Shown here: positions 46,960-54,987 of the stretch, one piece after another
Layout of the letters: each line of letters opens with the position of its first letter
How positions within the stretch are numbered: the first letter of the stretch is position 1
Assembly: GCA_900314605.1 (NCBI GenBank)
Contig: OMVX01000015.1
Coordinates: 18,681 to 82,680, forward strand
Length of the DNA stretch: 64,000 nt
Source of the DNA: an uncultured Methanobrevibacter sp.
GTDB taxonomy: Archaea > Methanobacteriota > Methanobacteria > Methanobacteriales > Methanobacteriaceae
Direction of reading: 5' to 3'
Notes under the pieces: model-generated
What the model was told of the DNA's origin: nothing
Seen by the model: the letters and a program-made list of their open reading frames with translations, nothing else
The model's database searches: none
Translations under genes and position numbers: made by a program

Positions 46960-47620
46960 GATTTTCCTCCTTAACAGTTCCTTGATTTATAATTTCTTTT
47001 TCAACTTCCAAATCAAGCTCTTTATCATCTACTATGTAGGTTCCAATAATTGCACCAATAAGTGTTGCTACAATAAGGGACCAGTTACCTATGACGAACT
47101 GTAGAAGATAATTTAATATTCCTGTAATTATAACCATTAATGTAATTGTTTTACTTCTTTTAAGATTAGGTATTAAAATTGCTATAAATAATGCATATAA
47201 AGAAATATTAAAACTATTTGTAACAATAACAGGTAGCATATTTAATACAGAAACTCCTATTATAGCTCCTAAAACCCAAGAGAGATAGGGTATAATACTT
47301 ACTCCCAAATATGTCCATATTGATGATTCGTCCATTAGCGAAAATAGAGCAAAACATTCATCAACTACAAAATGAGCAGAAAGGATATTTAATTTAGTAT
47401 TGGATTCTGTAACTTTATTAAAAACAACAGTATTCATAATAAAATATCTAAAATTCACAACAAAACTAGTTAAAACAATGTTTATTATTGTTGCTCCATT
47501 TACTATCATAGATGCTGCTATAATTTGTCCTGCACCAGCATATACCAAAATAGACATTCCAACTGTTTCAAATGGATTTAATCCACCTTTAATTGCTATA
47601 GCTGCATATCCAATTCCCAT
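46952..47620 (-). CDS. azlC: AzlC-family branched-chain amino acid exporter, uncertain N-terminus
   Basis: At least 222 residues, about six membrane segments, with the AzlC mark SILVYAGAGQIIAASMIV and DECFALFSL. Reading upstream of the first ATG (47620), the frame continues with KFIYGAKQGIPIVFGYIP, which aligns with the normal AzlC N-terminus (GxxxGIPIxxGY). No ATG, GTG or TTG exists in that extension before an in-frame TAA at about 47695. So the true start is non-canonical, or the gene has lost its start and is expressed in truncated form, if at all. It forms a pair with azlD. Confidence 0.82.
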   Translation of the reverse strand: MGIGYAAIAIKGGLNPFETVGMSILVYAGAGQIIAASMIVNGATIINIVLTSFVVNFRYFIMNTVVFNKVTESNTKLNILSAHFVVDECFALFSLMDESSIWTYLGVSIIPYLSWVLGAIIGVSVLNMLPVIVTNSFNISLYALFIAILIPNLKRSKTITLMVIITGILNYLLQFVIGNWSLIVATLIGAIIGTYIVDDKELDLEVEKEIINQGTVKEENHE

Positions 47621-48280
47621 AGGAATATATCCAAATACAATTGGAATTCCTTGTTTAGCACCATAAATAAATTTTTCTTTTCTTGTTTTTATTTAAAACA
47701 GCCCCATTAAATTAAATTCCTTATTTCCTAAATATTTTTATAATATTAGGAATTATTAAATTAATACAATATGTTTATATAGCTATTATTATATAATATT
47801 AATAGTGATTTGAGGGGGTTTATTATGATTACAGATAAAGACTTAGGGGATAAATTTAATTTACGTTAGATTTACCTAATAATTCTAAGTTGCATTTTTT
47901 TGGAATTATATCGAAGTACTTAATTTTAGATTATAGTCCTTTTTTTCTTGAATTTTTTCTCATTCTTCATGAAAATAAGTAATATATTATTAATCTTTAT
48001 ATTATAATCTTTATATTATTGACTTAATGTGCTTCATTAGAATTTTAGGATAATTTTCTCAGAGATTAAATAATATTTTAATTTAAAGAATCTTATCATT
48101 ATATTATGCAAATTAAGGTTCCTCCACATTAATTAATAATTCAAGTTTTTTATTATAAGAATTTTTAATATGTGTTCTGATTTCTATTTAATTAAATTTA
48201 ATAAATAGGGATTTTAGTAAAAGTTTAATTTTATTATTTAATATTATTTTTAATTTAATTTTTTAAAAGGAGATGAAAAA
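47621..48280. other. intergenic region with a gene remnant
   Basis: About 660 bases between azlC and a short plus-strand gene. It contains the remnant at 47824 and the unassigned azlC N-terminal extension at 47621-47692. The rest is AT-rich. AAGGTTCCTCCACATTAATT at 48114 is the only GC-richer patch and I can assign no function to it. Confidence 0.45.
47824..47982 (+). pseudogene. 5' gene remnant with strong ribosome binding site
   Basis: TTTGAGGGGGTTTATT leads into an ATG at 47824, followed by MITDKDLGDKFNLR and a TAG. A one-base shift near that stop continues as TLDLPNNSKLHFFGIISKY to a TAA at 47980. A TATA-like TATTATATAATATT lies about 30 bases upstream of the ribosome binding site. The expression signals suggest a once active gene, now broken. 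The family is unknown. Confidence 0.35.
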
Positions 48281-48448
48281 ATGAGTTCTGAAGAAAAAAT
48301 TATTAAAAAATATAATATCGAAGTAACTGCATACTTTAATGAAAGAAATGAAATTGAATACATGCTTTCAAAAGATGATGGATGGGTAATAAGTTGTTCT
48401 TTTGAAAGAGGTATTAGTGACCTAAAAAGATTAGGTTGCGAGTTTTAA
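48281..48448 (+). CDS. small hypothetical protein, 55 aa
   Basis: Starts MSSEEKIIKKYNIEVTAYF and ends LKRLGCEF. It is an acidic and basic mix with one tryptophan in SKDDGWVISCSFERG and two cysteines. The AAAAGGAGATGAAAAA ribosome binding site is close to ideal, and the stop codon lies inside a terminator-like hairpin. Codon use is like that of neighbouring genes. These signals make a real gene likely despite its size. No family is recognised. Confidence 0.7.
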   Translation: MSSEEKIIKKYNIEVTAYFNERNEIEYMLSKDDGWVISCSFERGISDLKRLGCEF

Positions 48449-48466
48449 ACTCGTAACATTTTTTTT
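48435..48466 (+). terminator. hairpin plus T8, bacterial-type terminator shape
   Basis: GTTGCGAG pairs with CTCGTAAC (one G-U pair) around TTTTAAA, followed by ATTTTTTTT. The stop codon of the 55-aa gene is in the loop. Archaea terminate mainly on T tracts, so the stem may add stability to the mRNA end. Confidence 0.6.
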
Positions 48467-48710
48467 ATAAATTTTTATTTAATTTTAATAAAAAAATACT
48501 GTATATTATAATAAATAAAAAATTCAAATCACATATTTTATACGACTTTTAAAAATTAATTATATTCTTAAGACAGTATTGGGATAAAATAAATAATTTA
48601 TATTTTTAAAATTTATCTTTTTAATTACCATATTAATGAAGAGTTTCTCATTATTAAAAATGATTAAAAATAGTTAATAAATTTTAAGAATATATTTTAT
48701 TTAAATTAAA

Positions 48711-49346
48711 CTATTTTAAAACAAGTAATAATCCCATTTTAAATTTACCATTAGCTTTAACAGTATGCATTCCCCCTTTTGCAAAGTGGAAGTTTTCTCC
48801 TGCACTTATTGGATGTTCTTCTTTTTCATAACCTATAATTCCTTTACCTTCAAGAGCAAAAATAATTGCCTCACCAGGTGCAGCATGTTCAGATAATTCA
48901 GTACCTTCATCAAAAGCCATTATTACAAATTTAAAGCTTTCATTTGACACTACATCTAGATTTACTATGCTACCTTCTTGGTATGGAATTAGATCTTTTA
49001 GTTTGAAAACTTCTCCCGCTTTAATAAGTTCATTCATAATGTATTCCTCCTTGTCTAATATTATTTCACTAAATACTAATCCTTCTTTTGTGGATATTCC
49101 ATAATTAGTATTTTTTAAAATAAATATTATTTCATCTTTTTTTAAAGTACTCATCTGTCCTTCAATATTAATCTCTCCAATTCCTCCATTTCCTATTAAA
49201 ATCACATGTTTTGAATAGGATTCGGCACTAATATCTGTATTTTTACCAAGAGAAAAATAACTTATGGTATTTTCTGATTGGATATTAGACTTTGCGGAAA
49301 TTGTCAAATAATCTTGAGGTGTATGATCTTTTTCTATTGAAAACAT
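48711..49346 (-). CDS. bicupin-type protein
   Basis: 211 residues in two beta-barrel halves. The C-terminal cupin is clear (LSEHAAPGEAIIFALEGKG, then GENFHFAKGGMHTVKA), with His, Glu and His as likely metal ligands. The N-terminal half has the fold pattern but lacks the metal residues. Small cupins of this kind are often annotated as cupin-domain proteins of unknown substrate. AAAGGATGGTTATTACAT precedes the ATG. It is the last apparent host gene before the prophage part. Confidence 0.82.
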   Translation of the reverse strand: MFSIEKDHTPQDYLTISAKSNIQSENTISYFSLGKNTDISAESYSKHVILIGNGGIGEINIEGQMSTLKKDEIIFILKNTNYGISTKEGLVFSEIILDKEEYIMNELIKAGEVFKLKDLIPYQEGSIVNLDVVSNESFKFVIMAFDEGTELSEHAAPGEAIIFALEGKGIIGYEKEEHPISAGENFHFAKGGMHTVKANGKFKMGLLLVLK

Positions 49347-49394
49347 ATGTAATAACCATCCTTTCCTTAATAATTTTTCAATAAAAAAAATATG

Positions 49395-49559
49395 TTAAAA
49401 ACAATATAAAAATATTACTCCAAATGCCAACCATTTTTGAGTATTATCATTAATAAAAATATTAATATGATATTTATCAAGAATTTCTTGAAGTTCTTTA
49501 TCAGTAAACTCATATTCTAGATCTTTTGGAGAATATTTTCCTTTTATAATAATATCTCT
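49395..49559 (-). CDS. short ORF without canonical start
   Basis: An open frame from after a TAG at 49560-49562 to TAA at 49395 gives up to 54 residues, with protein-like content (KGKYSPKDLEYEFTDKELQ, then NTQKWLAFGVIFLY). No ATG, GTG or TTG exists in it; ATT or ATA codons near 49550 would be needed. It directly follows the small zinc-ribbon gene on the same strand. It may be a degraded gene or use an unusual start. Confidence 0.35.
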   Translation of the reverse strand, partial: RDIIIKGKYSPKDLEYEFTDKELQEILDKYHINIFINDNTQKWLAFGVIFLYCF

Positions 49560-49575
49560 CTATAACCAATTTATA

Positions 49576-49719
49576 TTAAAAATTATTGTTAAAAATAATT
49601 TGACATTTTGAACATTTATACCTAATTATTGTTCCATCAAAAGTTTGTATTCTAGAATGTTCATATATATCATCTGTTTCACCACATTTTGGACATTTAA
49701 TTTTATTTTTTTCAACCAT
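49576..49719 (-). CDS. small zinc-ribbon protein, 47 aa
   Basis: Starts MVEKNKIKCPKCGETDDIY and ends with KCSKCQIIFNNNF, two CxxC knuckles 23 residues apart, a typical single zinc ribbon. AAGAGGTTAATCT precedes the ATG. It lies downstream of the phage terminator hairpins on the same strand. Whether it belongs to the prophage or the host is unclear. Confidence 0.72.
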   Translation of the reverse strand: MVEKNKIKCPKCGETDDIYEHSRIQTFDGTIIRYKCSKCQIIFNNNF

Positions 49720-49738
49720 AGATTAACCTCTTTTTCGT

Positions 49739-49778
49739 AAAAAAAAAAATAGCACACCAACAATATGTTGATGTGCTA
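49739..49778 (-). terminator. terminator at the end of the prophage late module
   Basis: On the minus strand TAGCACATCAACA pairs with TGTTGGTGTGCTA (one G-U pair) over a three-base loop, followed directly by T11 (A run at 49739-49749). This is the strongest terminator-like structure in the window and closes the transcription unit that runs leftward from 64 kb. Confidence 0.75.
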
Positions 49779-49796
49779 AATATCTCCACTTTTTAA

Positions 49797-49822
49797 TTGA
49801 ACAAAAAAAAAACTTTGTTCAA
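49797..49822 (-). terminator. second hairpin after the last prophage gene
   Basis: TTGAACAAA and TTTGTTCAA form a perfect 9-bp stem with an A-rich loop on the plus strand (T-rich in the minus-strand RNA). It lies 32 bases after the stop of the last gene and just before the main terminator hairpin. Confidence 0.5.
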
Positions 49823-49853
49823 AAGTAAATATATAGAAACAAATAATTAAAAT

Positions 49854-50045
49854 TTACTGAACAAAATCTTTATAAATTTTTTCATCCTCATCAGTAATGT
49901 TATACTCATTCCTTTCTTGATTAATTTGTACTTGAAGATTTAAAACTTCATCAGATAAACCATCCCTTTCATACAATTTATTAACATGTTTTTGTTTATT
50001 TTTTAATTGTATCTTATGAAAAAATCTTTTAATTTTATCAATCAT
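49854..50045 (-). CDS. small charged protein, last gene of the prophage module
   Basis: 63 residues, strongly charged and probably helical: a basic N-terminus (MIDKIKRFFHKIQLKNKQK), then an acidic C-terminus (YNITDEDEKIYKDF). CAGGAGTTTCAAA precedes the ATG. It overlaps the end of the GIY-YIG gene by eight bases. No family is recognised. Confidence 0.65.
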   Translation of the reverse strand: MIDKIKRFFHKIQLKNKQKHVNKLYERDGLSDEVLNLQVQINQERNEYNITDEDEKIYKDFVQ

Positions 50046-50952
50046 TTTGAAACTCCTGTATTAAATTGTGTATAATATAAATAGAAGTAAATTCTTTAAA
50101 ACTTCCAATCCTCACATCTTTACCTTTATATCTTAAATAAAAAAGATGTGAATTTTTTGTATAATGTGTTTTAGATCCATCCCATAATGTGTATTTCTTG
50201 TGGGAATTACTTATTTTCTGTTTGGTTTCTTCAGTAGATTTGTTTCGTAAATTTTTCATTTTATTATCTACATTTCTTTTTTTATATTCCTCATATTCCT
50301 CTGTGCTGTATATTTTTTGTAATCTATACATTACAGTACTATCAGAACAACCTAATTTGTCTGCTATTTCAACAGAATTATAACCCTCATTTGCTAGTTT
50401 TAAAATATGATCATTAGATATATTTGGATCAAATCGATTTGTATTTTTAATTCCTTGTGACTGTTTTTGTTTTTTTAATTCATTATATTTCTCTTCACCG
50501 AATATTTTCTTTAATCTTCGGTTAATGGTCCTAGGACTACAATGAAACATTTCAGATAACTGTTTAGAATTGTAATCATGGAGGTACAATTCTTTTAATA
50601 TATCATTAGAAATATCCTGTCGGAACATTCCATGATTCTCATTAGAATTATCTGGAAATTTGTGTGTGCCTCCTTCACATATGTTGAATCCATTAGTTTG
50701 CACATTGTATAAATTCATGTATGCAATTTCTAATTCATCTAACTGGTCAGGGTTACAATATTCAATAACTCCAAATTCAAAGGCATCTTCACCATATTTA
50801 TTAAAACTATTTTGCATGTGATTATTTACATGGCGATTGTTCTTTAAGTCTAGGAAATGTTTTTTATGTCGGCGGTTTATATCTACTGTTTGGCCAATAT
50901 AAATTTGTTGGGTTTTATTATTTTTTATGTAGTATATTCCACAGTTTTTAAT
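50038..50952 (-). CDS. GIY-YIG homing endonuclease, probable ATT start
   Basis: About 304 residues. The nuclease motif CGIYYIKNNKTQQIYIGQTV (followed by DINRRHKKH) lies upstream of the first ATG (50817), so the coding region must start earlier. AAAGGAGG at 50967-50960 stands seven bases before an in-frame ATT at 50952. No ATG, GTG or TTG lies between them, so ATT is the likely start codon. The middle part holds two HTH-like segments (NSKQLSEMFHCSPRTINRRL and NSVEIADKLGCSDSTVMYRL) for DNA binding, and a C-terminal AP2-like strand region (HLFYLRYKGKDVRIGSF). Such enzymes are common free-standing insertions in phage genomes. Confidence 0.85.
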   Translation of the reverse strand: MKNCGIYYIKNNKTQQIYIGQTVDINRRHKKHFLDLKNNRHVNNHMQNSFNKYGEDAFEFGVIEYCNPDQLDELEIAYMNLYNVQTNGFNICEGGTHKFPDNSNENHGMFRQDISNDILKELYLHDYNSKQLSEMFHCSPRTINRRLKKIFGEEKYNELKKQKQSQGIKNTNRFDPNISNDHILKLANEGYNSVEIADKLGCSDSTVMYRLQKIYSTEEYEEYKKRNVDNKMKNLRNKSTEETKQKISNSHKKYTLWDGSKTHYTKNSHLFYLRYKGKDVRIGSFKEFTSIYIIHNLIQEFQND

Positions 50953-51004
50953 ATTAAAACCTCCTTTAATTATGTATATTTATATTGGTTTTAGGATATA
51001 TATT

Positions 51005-52033
51005 TTATCCTTTTGTGATTATACAGACAGACGGTTGACTAATACCTTTCAAGTAAGCATCTTGAACTGCAAAACTTCTATCTTGAATAAAACCACATCT
51101 ACCCCTACCACAATAACCACCAAGACTATTTAATATACGAAGATAACCAGTACTAACATTAATTCTATCAGCCATTTCATAATGTCCGAAGTCTTCAGCA
51201 TAAGGATCATAAGAAACTCCTCCATTTTGGTATAAAATGTGGAAGAATACTGCTTTATCTTTTCTGCATAATAATTTGGCAATGTTTTTAAACCTTTCAT
51301 CTCTTGAATTACCGAAGCTGGAGAAGTTTCTCCATTCTACTGATAATTTAATTCCTGTTGTACTTGCTATTTTTGCTATTGCAGTATTTAAGCCTGAATG
51401 TCCGGTACCATTGGTTGTACTTCCTGCCCAGCTTGCTATTGTTGTTTCATCAATGTTGGTTATGCCGAATTTTTTGATTGCTTGATGAACACTGTGTGGA
51501 CCGCACCAGTAATCTGTGCATTGTCCTAATCTATTGCATCCGCTGGATGTGTAGTGTGGGGTGGATGTGTATGGGTTGTTGCAGTTTTTGTTTTTTTCTG
51601 CTTCAGTGGTAGTGCCACGAACATGTGCAGAGTCGAATGTGCAGTAGGAGGGTAATTTTTTCTTATTATTATAATAAATTACAATACGTGCAAATTCATA
51701 GATGATTAAATCAATAGCAACTTTTTTACCTTTACAGGTTACGTAATTAGGAGTCTGTTTATTTTGTTCTATGTATTTACATAATCTTTGTGCCATATCA
51801 CTATAATCAGATTTATATATTTTAACATTTAGTTTATTTCCCATAGGATTTTTTGCATTTTCTATATGAAACCCTTTAGAATCTTTATTTTGATGTGTAA
51901 TTGCATAGGATAATCTATATATCATATGATTTTTATTATATCCAACATTATTGATTTTAAATAAAGTTGGCATTTTTTTATTTTTTTGTACATAATCAGT
52001 AATCATTTTAGCTAATTTCACTGCTATATTCAT
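51005..52033 (-). CDS. pseudomurein endoisopeptidase (PeiW/PeiP-like)
   Basis: 342 residues. The N-terminal 130 residues hold two pseudomurein-binding-type repeats (AKMITDYVQKNKKMPTLFKI and AQRLCKYIEQNKQTPNYVTC). The C-terminal cysteine protease domain has the nucleophile in DYWCGPHSVHQAIKK and a His in EDFGHYEMADRI, with a following Asp or Asn, as in peptidase family C71 of methanogen phages psiM2 and psiM100. It should cleave the peptide cross-links of the host wall, either for lysis or at infection. AAAGGAGGAGAATT is a near-perfect ribosome binding site. The tail genes just upstream support a phage role. Confidence 0.92.
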   Translation of the reverse strand: MNIAVKLAKMITDYVQKNKKMPTLFKINNVGYNKNHMIYRLSYAITHQNKDSKGFHIENAKNPMGNKLNVKIYKSDYSDMAQRLCKYIEQNKQTPNYVTCKGKKVAIDLIIYEFARIVIYYNNKKKLPSYCTFDSAHVRGTTTEAEKNKNCNNPYTSTPHYTSSGCNRLGQCTDYWCGPHSVHQAIKKFGITNIDETTIASWAGSTTNGTGHSGLNTAIAKIASTTGIKLSVEWRNFSSFGNSRDERFKNIAKLLCRKDKAVFFHILYQNGGVSYDPYAEDFGHYEMADRINVSTGYLRILNSLGGYCGRGRCGFIQDRSFAVQDAYLKGISQPSVCIITKG

Positions 52034-52151
52034 AATTCTCCTCCTTTTAAAATTTTAGAATGTCCACCATAATTCTAAAAATTATTTCTAAATTCCCCAT
52101 TAAAGCTGTTATTTTAAAGATAAAAAAGAATTTATTAAAAAAATATAATTT

Positions 52152-52164
52152 GGGCGAACACCCT
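52152..52164 (-). terminator. short hairpin with T tract after a fibre gene
   Basis: On the minus strand GGGTGTTCGCCC forms a four-pair stem with a GTTC loop, followed by AAATTATATTTTTTT. It lies between the fibre gene and the endopeptidase gene, in a 251-base gap that otherwise shows nothing, and could separate their expression. Confidence 0.35.
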
Positions 52165-52284
52165 ATTAGAAAAAAAATATTTTTATTCTATGAAAAAAAT
52201 TCGGTAATTTTGAATTATAAAAATAAGAAAAAAATATAATAAGAGAAATACATCTATAAAAAGTATTCTCTTTTATAAAAAAAG

Positions 52285-52869
52285 TTATTCAACACTAATA
52301 CTTAAAATACCAGCATTAGATAAAGAAATAGCAACATCATCTTTCTGAACATAATCAGATAAATCAATATTCCTCTGACCTAATTTCTCAAATCTTTCAC
52401 TGGTAGCATCCCAAATGTACTCATCGTATTGGTTATCACCAGTATCTTCATTTGGAACAAAGTATAAAGCACCAGCTTCACCTTCTGCAGGTAAAGTCTG
52501 AACAATTCTAATATCCCAATCTGCAGTTTGTAAAGCAGAAATATCACTTTCAATAGTAGTTAATTTTGAAGTTAAAGTAGTTTGAGAACCTTCACTACCA
52601 AATAAAACATCATCCCCACCATGAGTATGATTAATAGAAGATTTACCATTCAAAAATGTATCTACTTCTGATTCAGTATAATATCTATCATCATGATTAT
52701 GATTAGCCTCAGCTTTACCGTTTAACAAAGTATCTACTTCTGATTCTGTATAATAAATATCTCCATGAGTATGTCCAGTATCAGATTTACCGCTTAATAA
52801 ATTATCTACTTCTGATTCCGTATAAAATCTTTCTTTTAACCAACTTAAAAGGTCTATTGTCTTAGCCAT
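52285..52869 (-). CDS. phage tail fibre protein with YTESEVD repeats
   Basis: 194 residues. It starts MAKTIDLLSWLKERFYTESE, then has three copies of a unit of about 30 residues, YYTESEVDxLLNGKxxxNHxHx. Repeats with HxH at regular spacing are typical of trimeric phage fibres and may bind metal along the axis. The C-terminal half (TADWDIRIVQTLPAEGEAGA...) is a small domain seen at the ends of tail fibres. AAGGTGTGATATATT precedes the ATG. The N-terminal 20 residues match those of the protein at 53628. Confidence 0.82.
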   Translation of the reverse strand: MAKTIDLLSWLKERFYTESEVDNLLSGKSDTGHTHGDIYYTESEVDTLLNGKAEANHNHDDRYYTESEVDTFLNGKSSINHTHGGDDVLFGSEGSQTTLTSKLTTIESDISALQTADWDIRIVQTLPAEGEAGALYFVPNEDTGDNQYDEYIWDATSERFEKLGQRNIDLSDYVQKDDVAISLSNAGILSISVE

Positions 52870-52927
52870 AATATATCACACCTTCATTTAAAATTAATAA
52901 ATATATAGTAAACCAAAATATTCTTTA

Positions 52928-53566
52928 TTAATAAAATATTAACCGACCATCCTCAGTAAAAACAATACCATCCTTAGTAACACATTCTTTAAGATGGTCA
53001 GAAATCCTTTCTAATTCTTCATTCTGATTATTAATTACATTACTAAATTCATTAATAATTTCTTGCATCCGACTATAAGAGTCTTCATCTGCAAAAGGAA
53101 GATAAATAGAATCAATCAAACCATCCTCTCCATAAATATGAAGACAATGATTATCAATATTCATATGAGTTACAGATTTATCTAACCTATCAAAAATTTC
53201 AACAAAAATATCTTTATTATCCCTACATCCGCACTCATTCTTATTAACTTTTGAATAACCTGATTGAATTAAACCAATAGTAACATTATTCGTAGTTAAT
53301 AGATCTCCACCATATAATGATAATTTAAAATAAGTACCTTTCAAAACATTATTAGGAATAATACAGGATAAATCATCAACAGTTTTACCAAGATGAACAT
53401 TAGTACGATTACCCCATGAATCAACAAAAATAGCAAATTTATTAATATTGATCCAATCTTCATCTAAATTAAAAATACATTTATAAACATTATGAGTATT
53501 ATTAACAACTTTATTATTATCTAATCTACTCAAAATATTATTTTTAACAGAAAATTCAAGATTCAC
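52928..53566 (-). CDS. phage baseplate/fibre-region protein with GTG start
   Basis: 212 residues from GTG 53566. AAAGGTGAT lies seven bases before it; the upstream in-frame codons (ATG/GTG at 53575-53578) overlap that site. The N-terminal domain (NLEFSVKNNILSRLDNNKVV ... ILDEDW-like NLDEDWININKF) resembles N-terminal domains of upper baseplate proteins of siphophages (BppU), which is a tentative comparison. A helical segment (SRMQEIINEFSNVINNQNEE) follows, probably a coiled coil. It ends with DGRLIFY. Confidence 0.7.
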   Translation of the reverse strand: MNLEFSVKNNILSRLDNNKVVNNTHNVYKCIFNLDEDWININKFAIFVDSWGNRTNVHLGKTVDDLSCIIPNNVLKGTYFKLSLYGGDLLTTNNVTIGLIQSGYSKVNKNECGCRDNKDIFVEIFDRLDKSVTHMNIDNHCLHIYGEDGLIDSIYLPFADEDSYSRMQEIINEFSNVINNQNEELERISDHLKECVTKDGIVFTEDGRLIFY

Positions 53567-53627
53567 AAAAAACATCACCTTTACATTTTATATTTATTGT
53601 TTCAAATAAACCCACTCAACACCAATA

Positions 53628-54191
53628 TTAATAAACCCATATTGCCTGAACAGTAGTACCTACCGTTCCTGCAATCGTTGGTACTACCCTTAAACTACCA
53701 TCACTTGTTACTCTTCCAGCAACATAAGGAGAAGCAGTACCACAAGGAACACTTTTCGATGGTCGATAATCAGATGGAATAATACCAGTTTCTAATGTCA
53801 TATCACTTGCAGAAGGATAATTATAACTCCTACTATAATGAAAAATAACTAATCGTAGTGTTTCATTAACATACAAAGTACCATATGAACCCAGCGATTG
53901 TGTAATCCAACTATGAGTATGATTAGTATTAGATTTATCATTTAAAGCATTAGTAACTACTTTATTCTGCAAAGGATTAGTAGAGGAAGTAGATAAACTA
54001 CTATCAATAGTAGGTGTATTAGATAAATCATTATAACTACCAGTTTTAGCCACAGTAGATAAAATATTACTATGAGCATTATTATCACTATTATGTTCAA
54101 CATCTAACTTATCATCTAACAAATCAGAAATTTCTTCTTTCGTATTAAATTTTGTTTTAATCCATTCTAAAAGATTAATTCTTGTTGCCAT
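53628..54191 (-). CDS. phage tail fibre protein, shares N-terminus and tip with neighbours
   Basis: 187 residues. The N-terminal anchor MATRINLLEWIKTKFNTKEE corresponds to that of the 52285 protein. The middle has a GSYNDLSNTPTI motif, common in phage fibres. The C-terminal tip (SLGSYGTLYVNETLRLVIFH, IIPSDYRPSKSV, IAGTVGTTVQAIWVY) is paralogous to that of the 54244 protein. GAAGGTGAATATTTT precedes the ATG. Probably a receptor-binding or accessory fibre. Confidence 0.8.
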   Translation of the reverse strand: MATRINLLEWIKTKFNTKEEISDLLDDKLDVEHNSDNNAHSNILSTVAKTGSYNDLSNTPTIDSSLSTSSTNPLQNKVVTNALNDKSNTNHTHSWITQSLGSYGTLYVNETLRLVIFHYSRSYNYPSASDMTLETGIIPSDYRPSKSVPCGTASPYVAGRVTSDGSLRVVPTIAGTVGTTVQAIWVY

Positions 54192-54243
54192 AAAATATTC
54201 ACCTTCATTAAAAAAAATTTTAATAATATTAAAAAAGAATTGT

Positions 54244-54978
54244 TTAATAAAACCAGATAAAATTTACAATTAAATGCGTAGAGTAAGTTCCTGAATAAGT
54301 AGTAGATAATGTAATATCTCCTGCAGTTGTAACACTAAGAATAGTATTTTTTGATTGTGGAACTCTTACAACAGATGTGGGTCTATAAGCGGCAGGAATA
54401 GCTCCTGTATGCAAAGTTTTATCCCCATTCAAAGAATAATTAGCTCTATTATAATTAAATCTGCAACATCTAAGTGTTGTGTTAATTTTTAAAGTACCAT
54501 ATGATCCAACAGCACGTGAATCCCAAGTTTTCAAATCGTTTTGTAAATTATTAATCATATCTGATAAAATTTTTCCTTGATGAGCAGATAATGATTCACC
54601 AGTATATAAATTATCCCTAGTCAAATTATCTATGATTTTTACATGACCATAATTTGATGCGTCTGCAATAATCGTAGAATGTGATTTGGGAACATAGATA
54701 TCCCCATGATTATGTTCATGTCTAGCAAAATCCGCACTGGAAAACCCATTTAATGTATTAGAATCTATATTTAATTTATCTATTTCACTTTGAAGATTAT
54801 CAATACTTACAAAATCCTCTGAAAGAGTTTCTATTTGATTTACAAGAGAATTATAATCCTCCTCATTGGTTACCTTAATATTACCAATTCTGTCTCCTTC
54901 CTCGGAGTATACAGTTATTTCAGCACCGATAATCTGATTATCTTCTTCATAATAAATTTTAGATTTGAATTCAACCAT
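54244..54978 (-). CDS. phage tail fibre protein with paralogous tip domain
   Basis: 244 residues from ATG 54978; AGGATGATT is upstream, and an in-frame TTG at 54987 is less likely. The N-terminal domain (MVEFKSKIYYEEDNQIIGAE) differs from the other fibres. A middle part has ADFARHEHNHGDIYVPKSH, and a phage-fibre motif follows (SLSAHQGKILSDMINNL). The tip (AVGSYGTLKINTTLRCCRF, IPAAYRPTSV, HLIVNFIWFY) matches the tip of the 53628 protein. Confidence 0.8.
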   Translation of the reverse strand: MVEFKSKIYYEEDNQIIGAEITVYSEEGDRIGNIKVTNEEDYNSLVNQIETLSEDFVSIDNLQSEIDKLNIDSNTLNGFSSADFARHEHNHGDIYVPKSHSTIIADASNYGHVKIIDNLTRDNLYTGESLSAHQGKILSDMINNLQNDLKTWDSRAVGSYGTLKINTTLRCCRFNYNRANYSLNGDKTLHTGAIPAAYRPTSVVRVPQSKNTILSVTTAGDITLSTTYSGTYSTHLIVNFIWFY

Positions 54979-54987
54979 AATTACCAA

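Noticed and set aside
49400..49860. Prophage attachment site
   Set aside because: No tRNA gene, integrase or direct repeat is visible here, and the other prophage end is outside the window.
50818..50952. Treating the DNA upstream of ATG 50817 as spacer
   Set aside because: It encodes the GIY-YIG motif in frame, so it belongs to the endonuclease gene.
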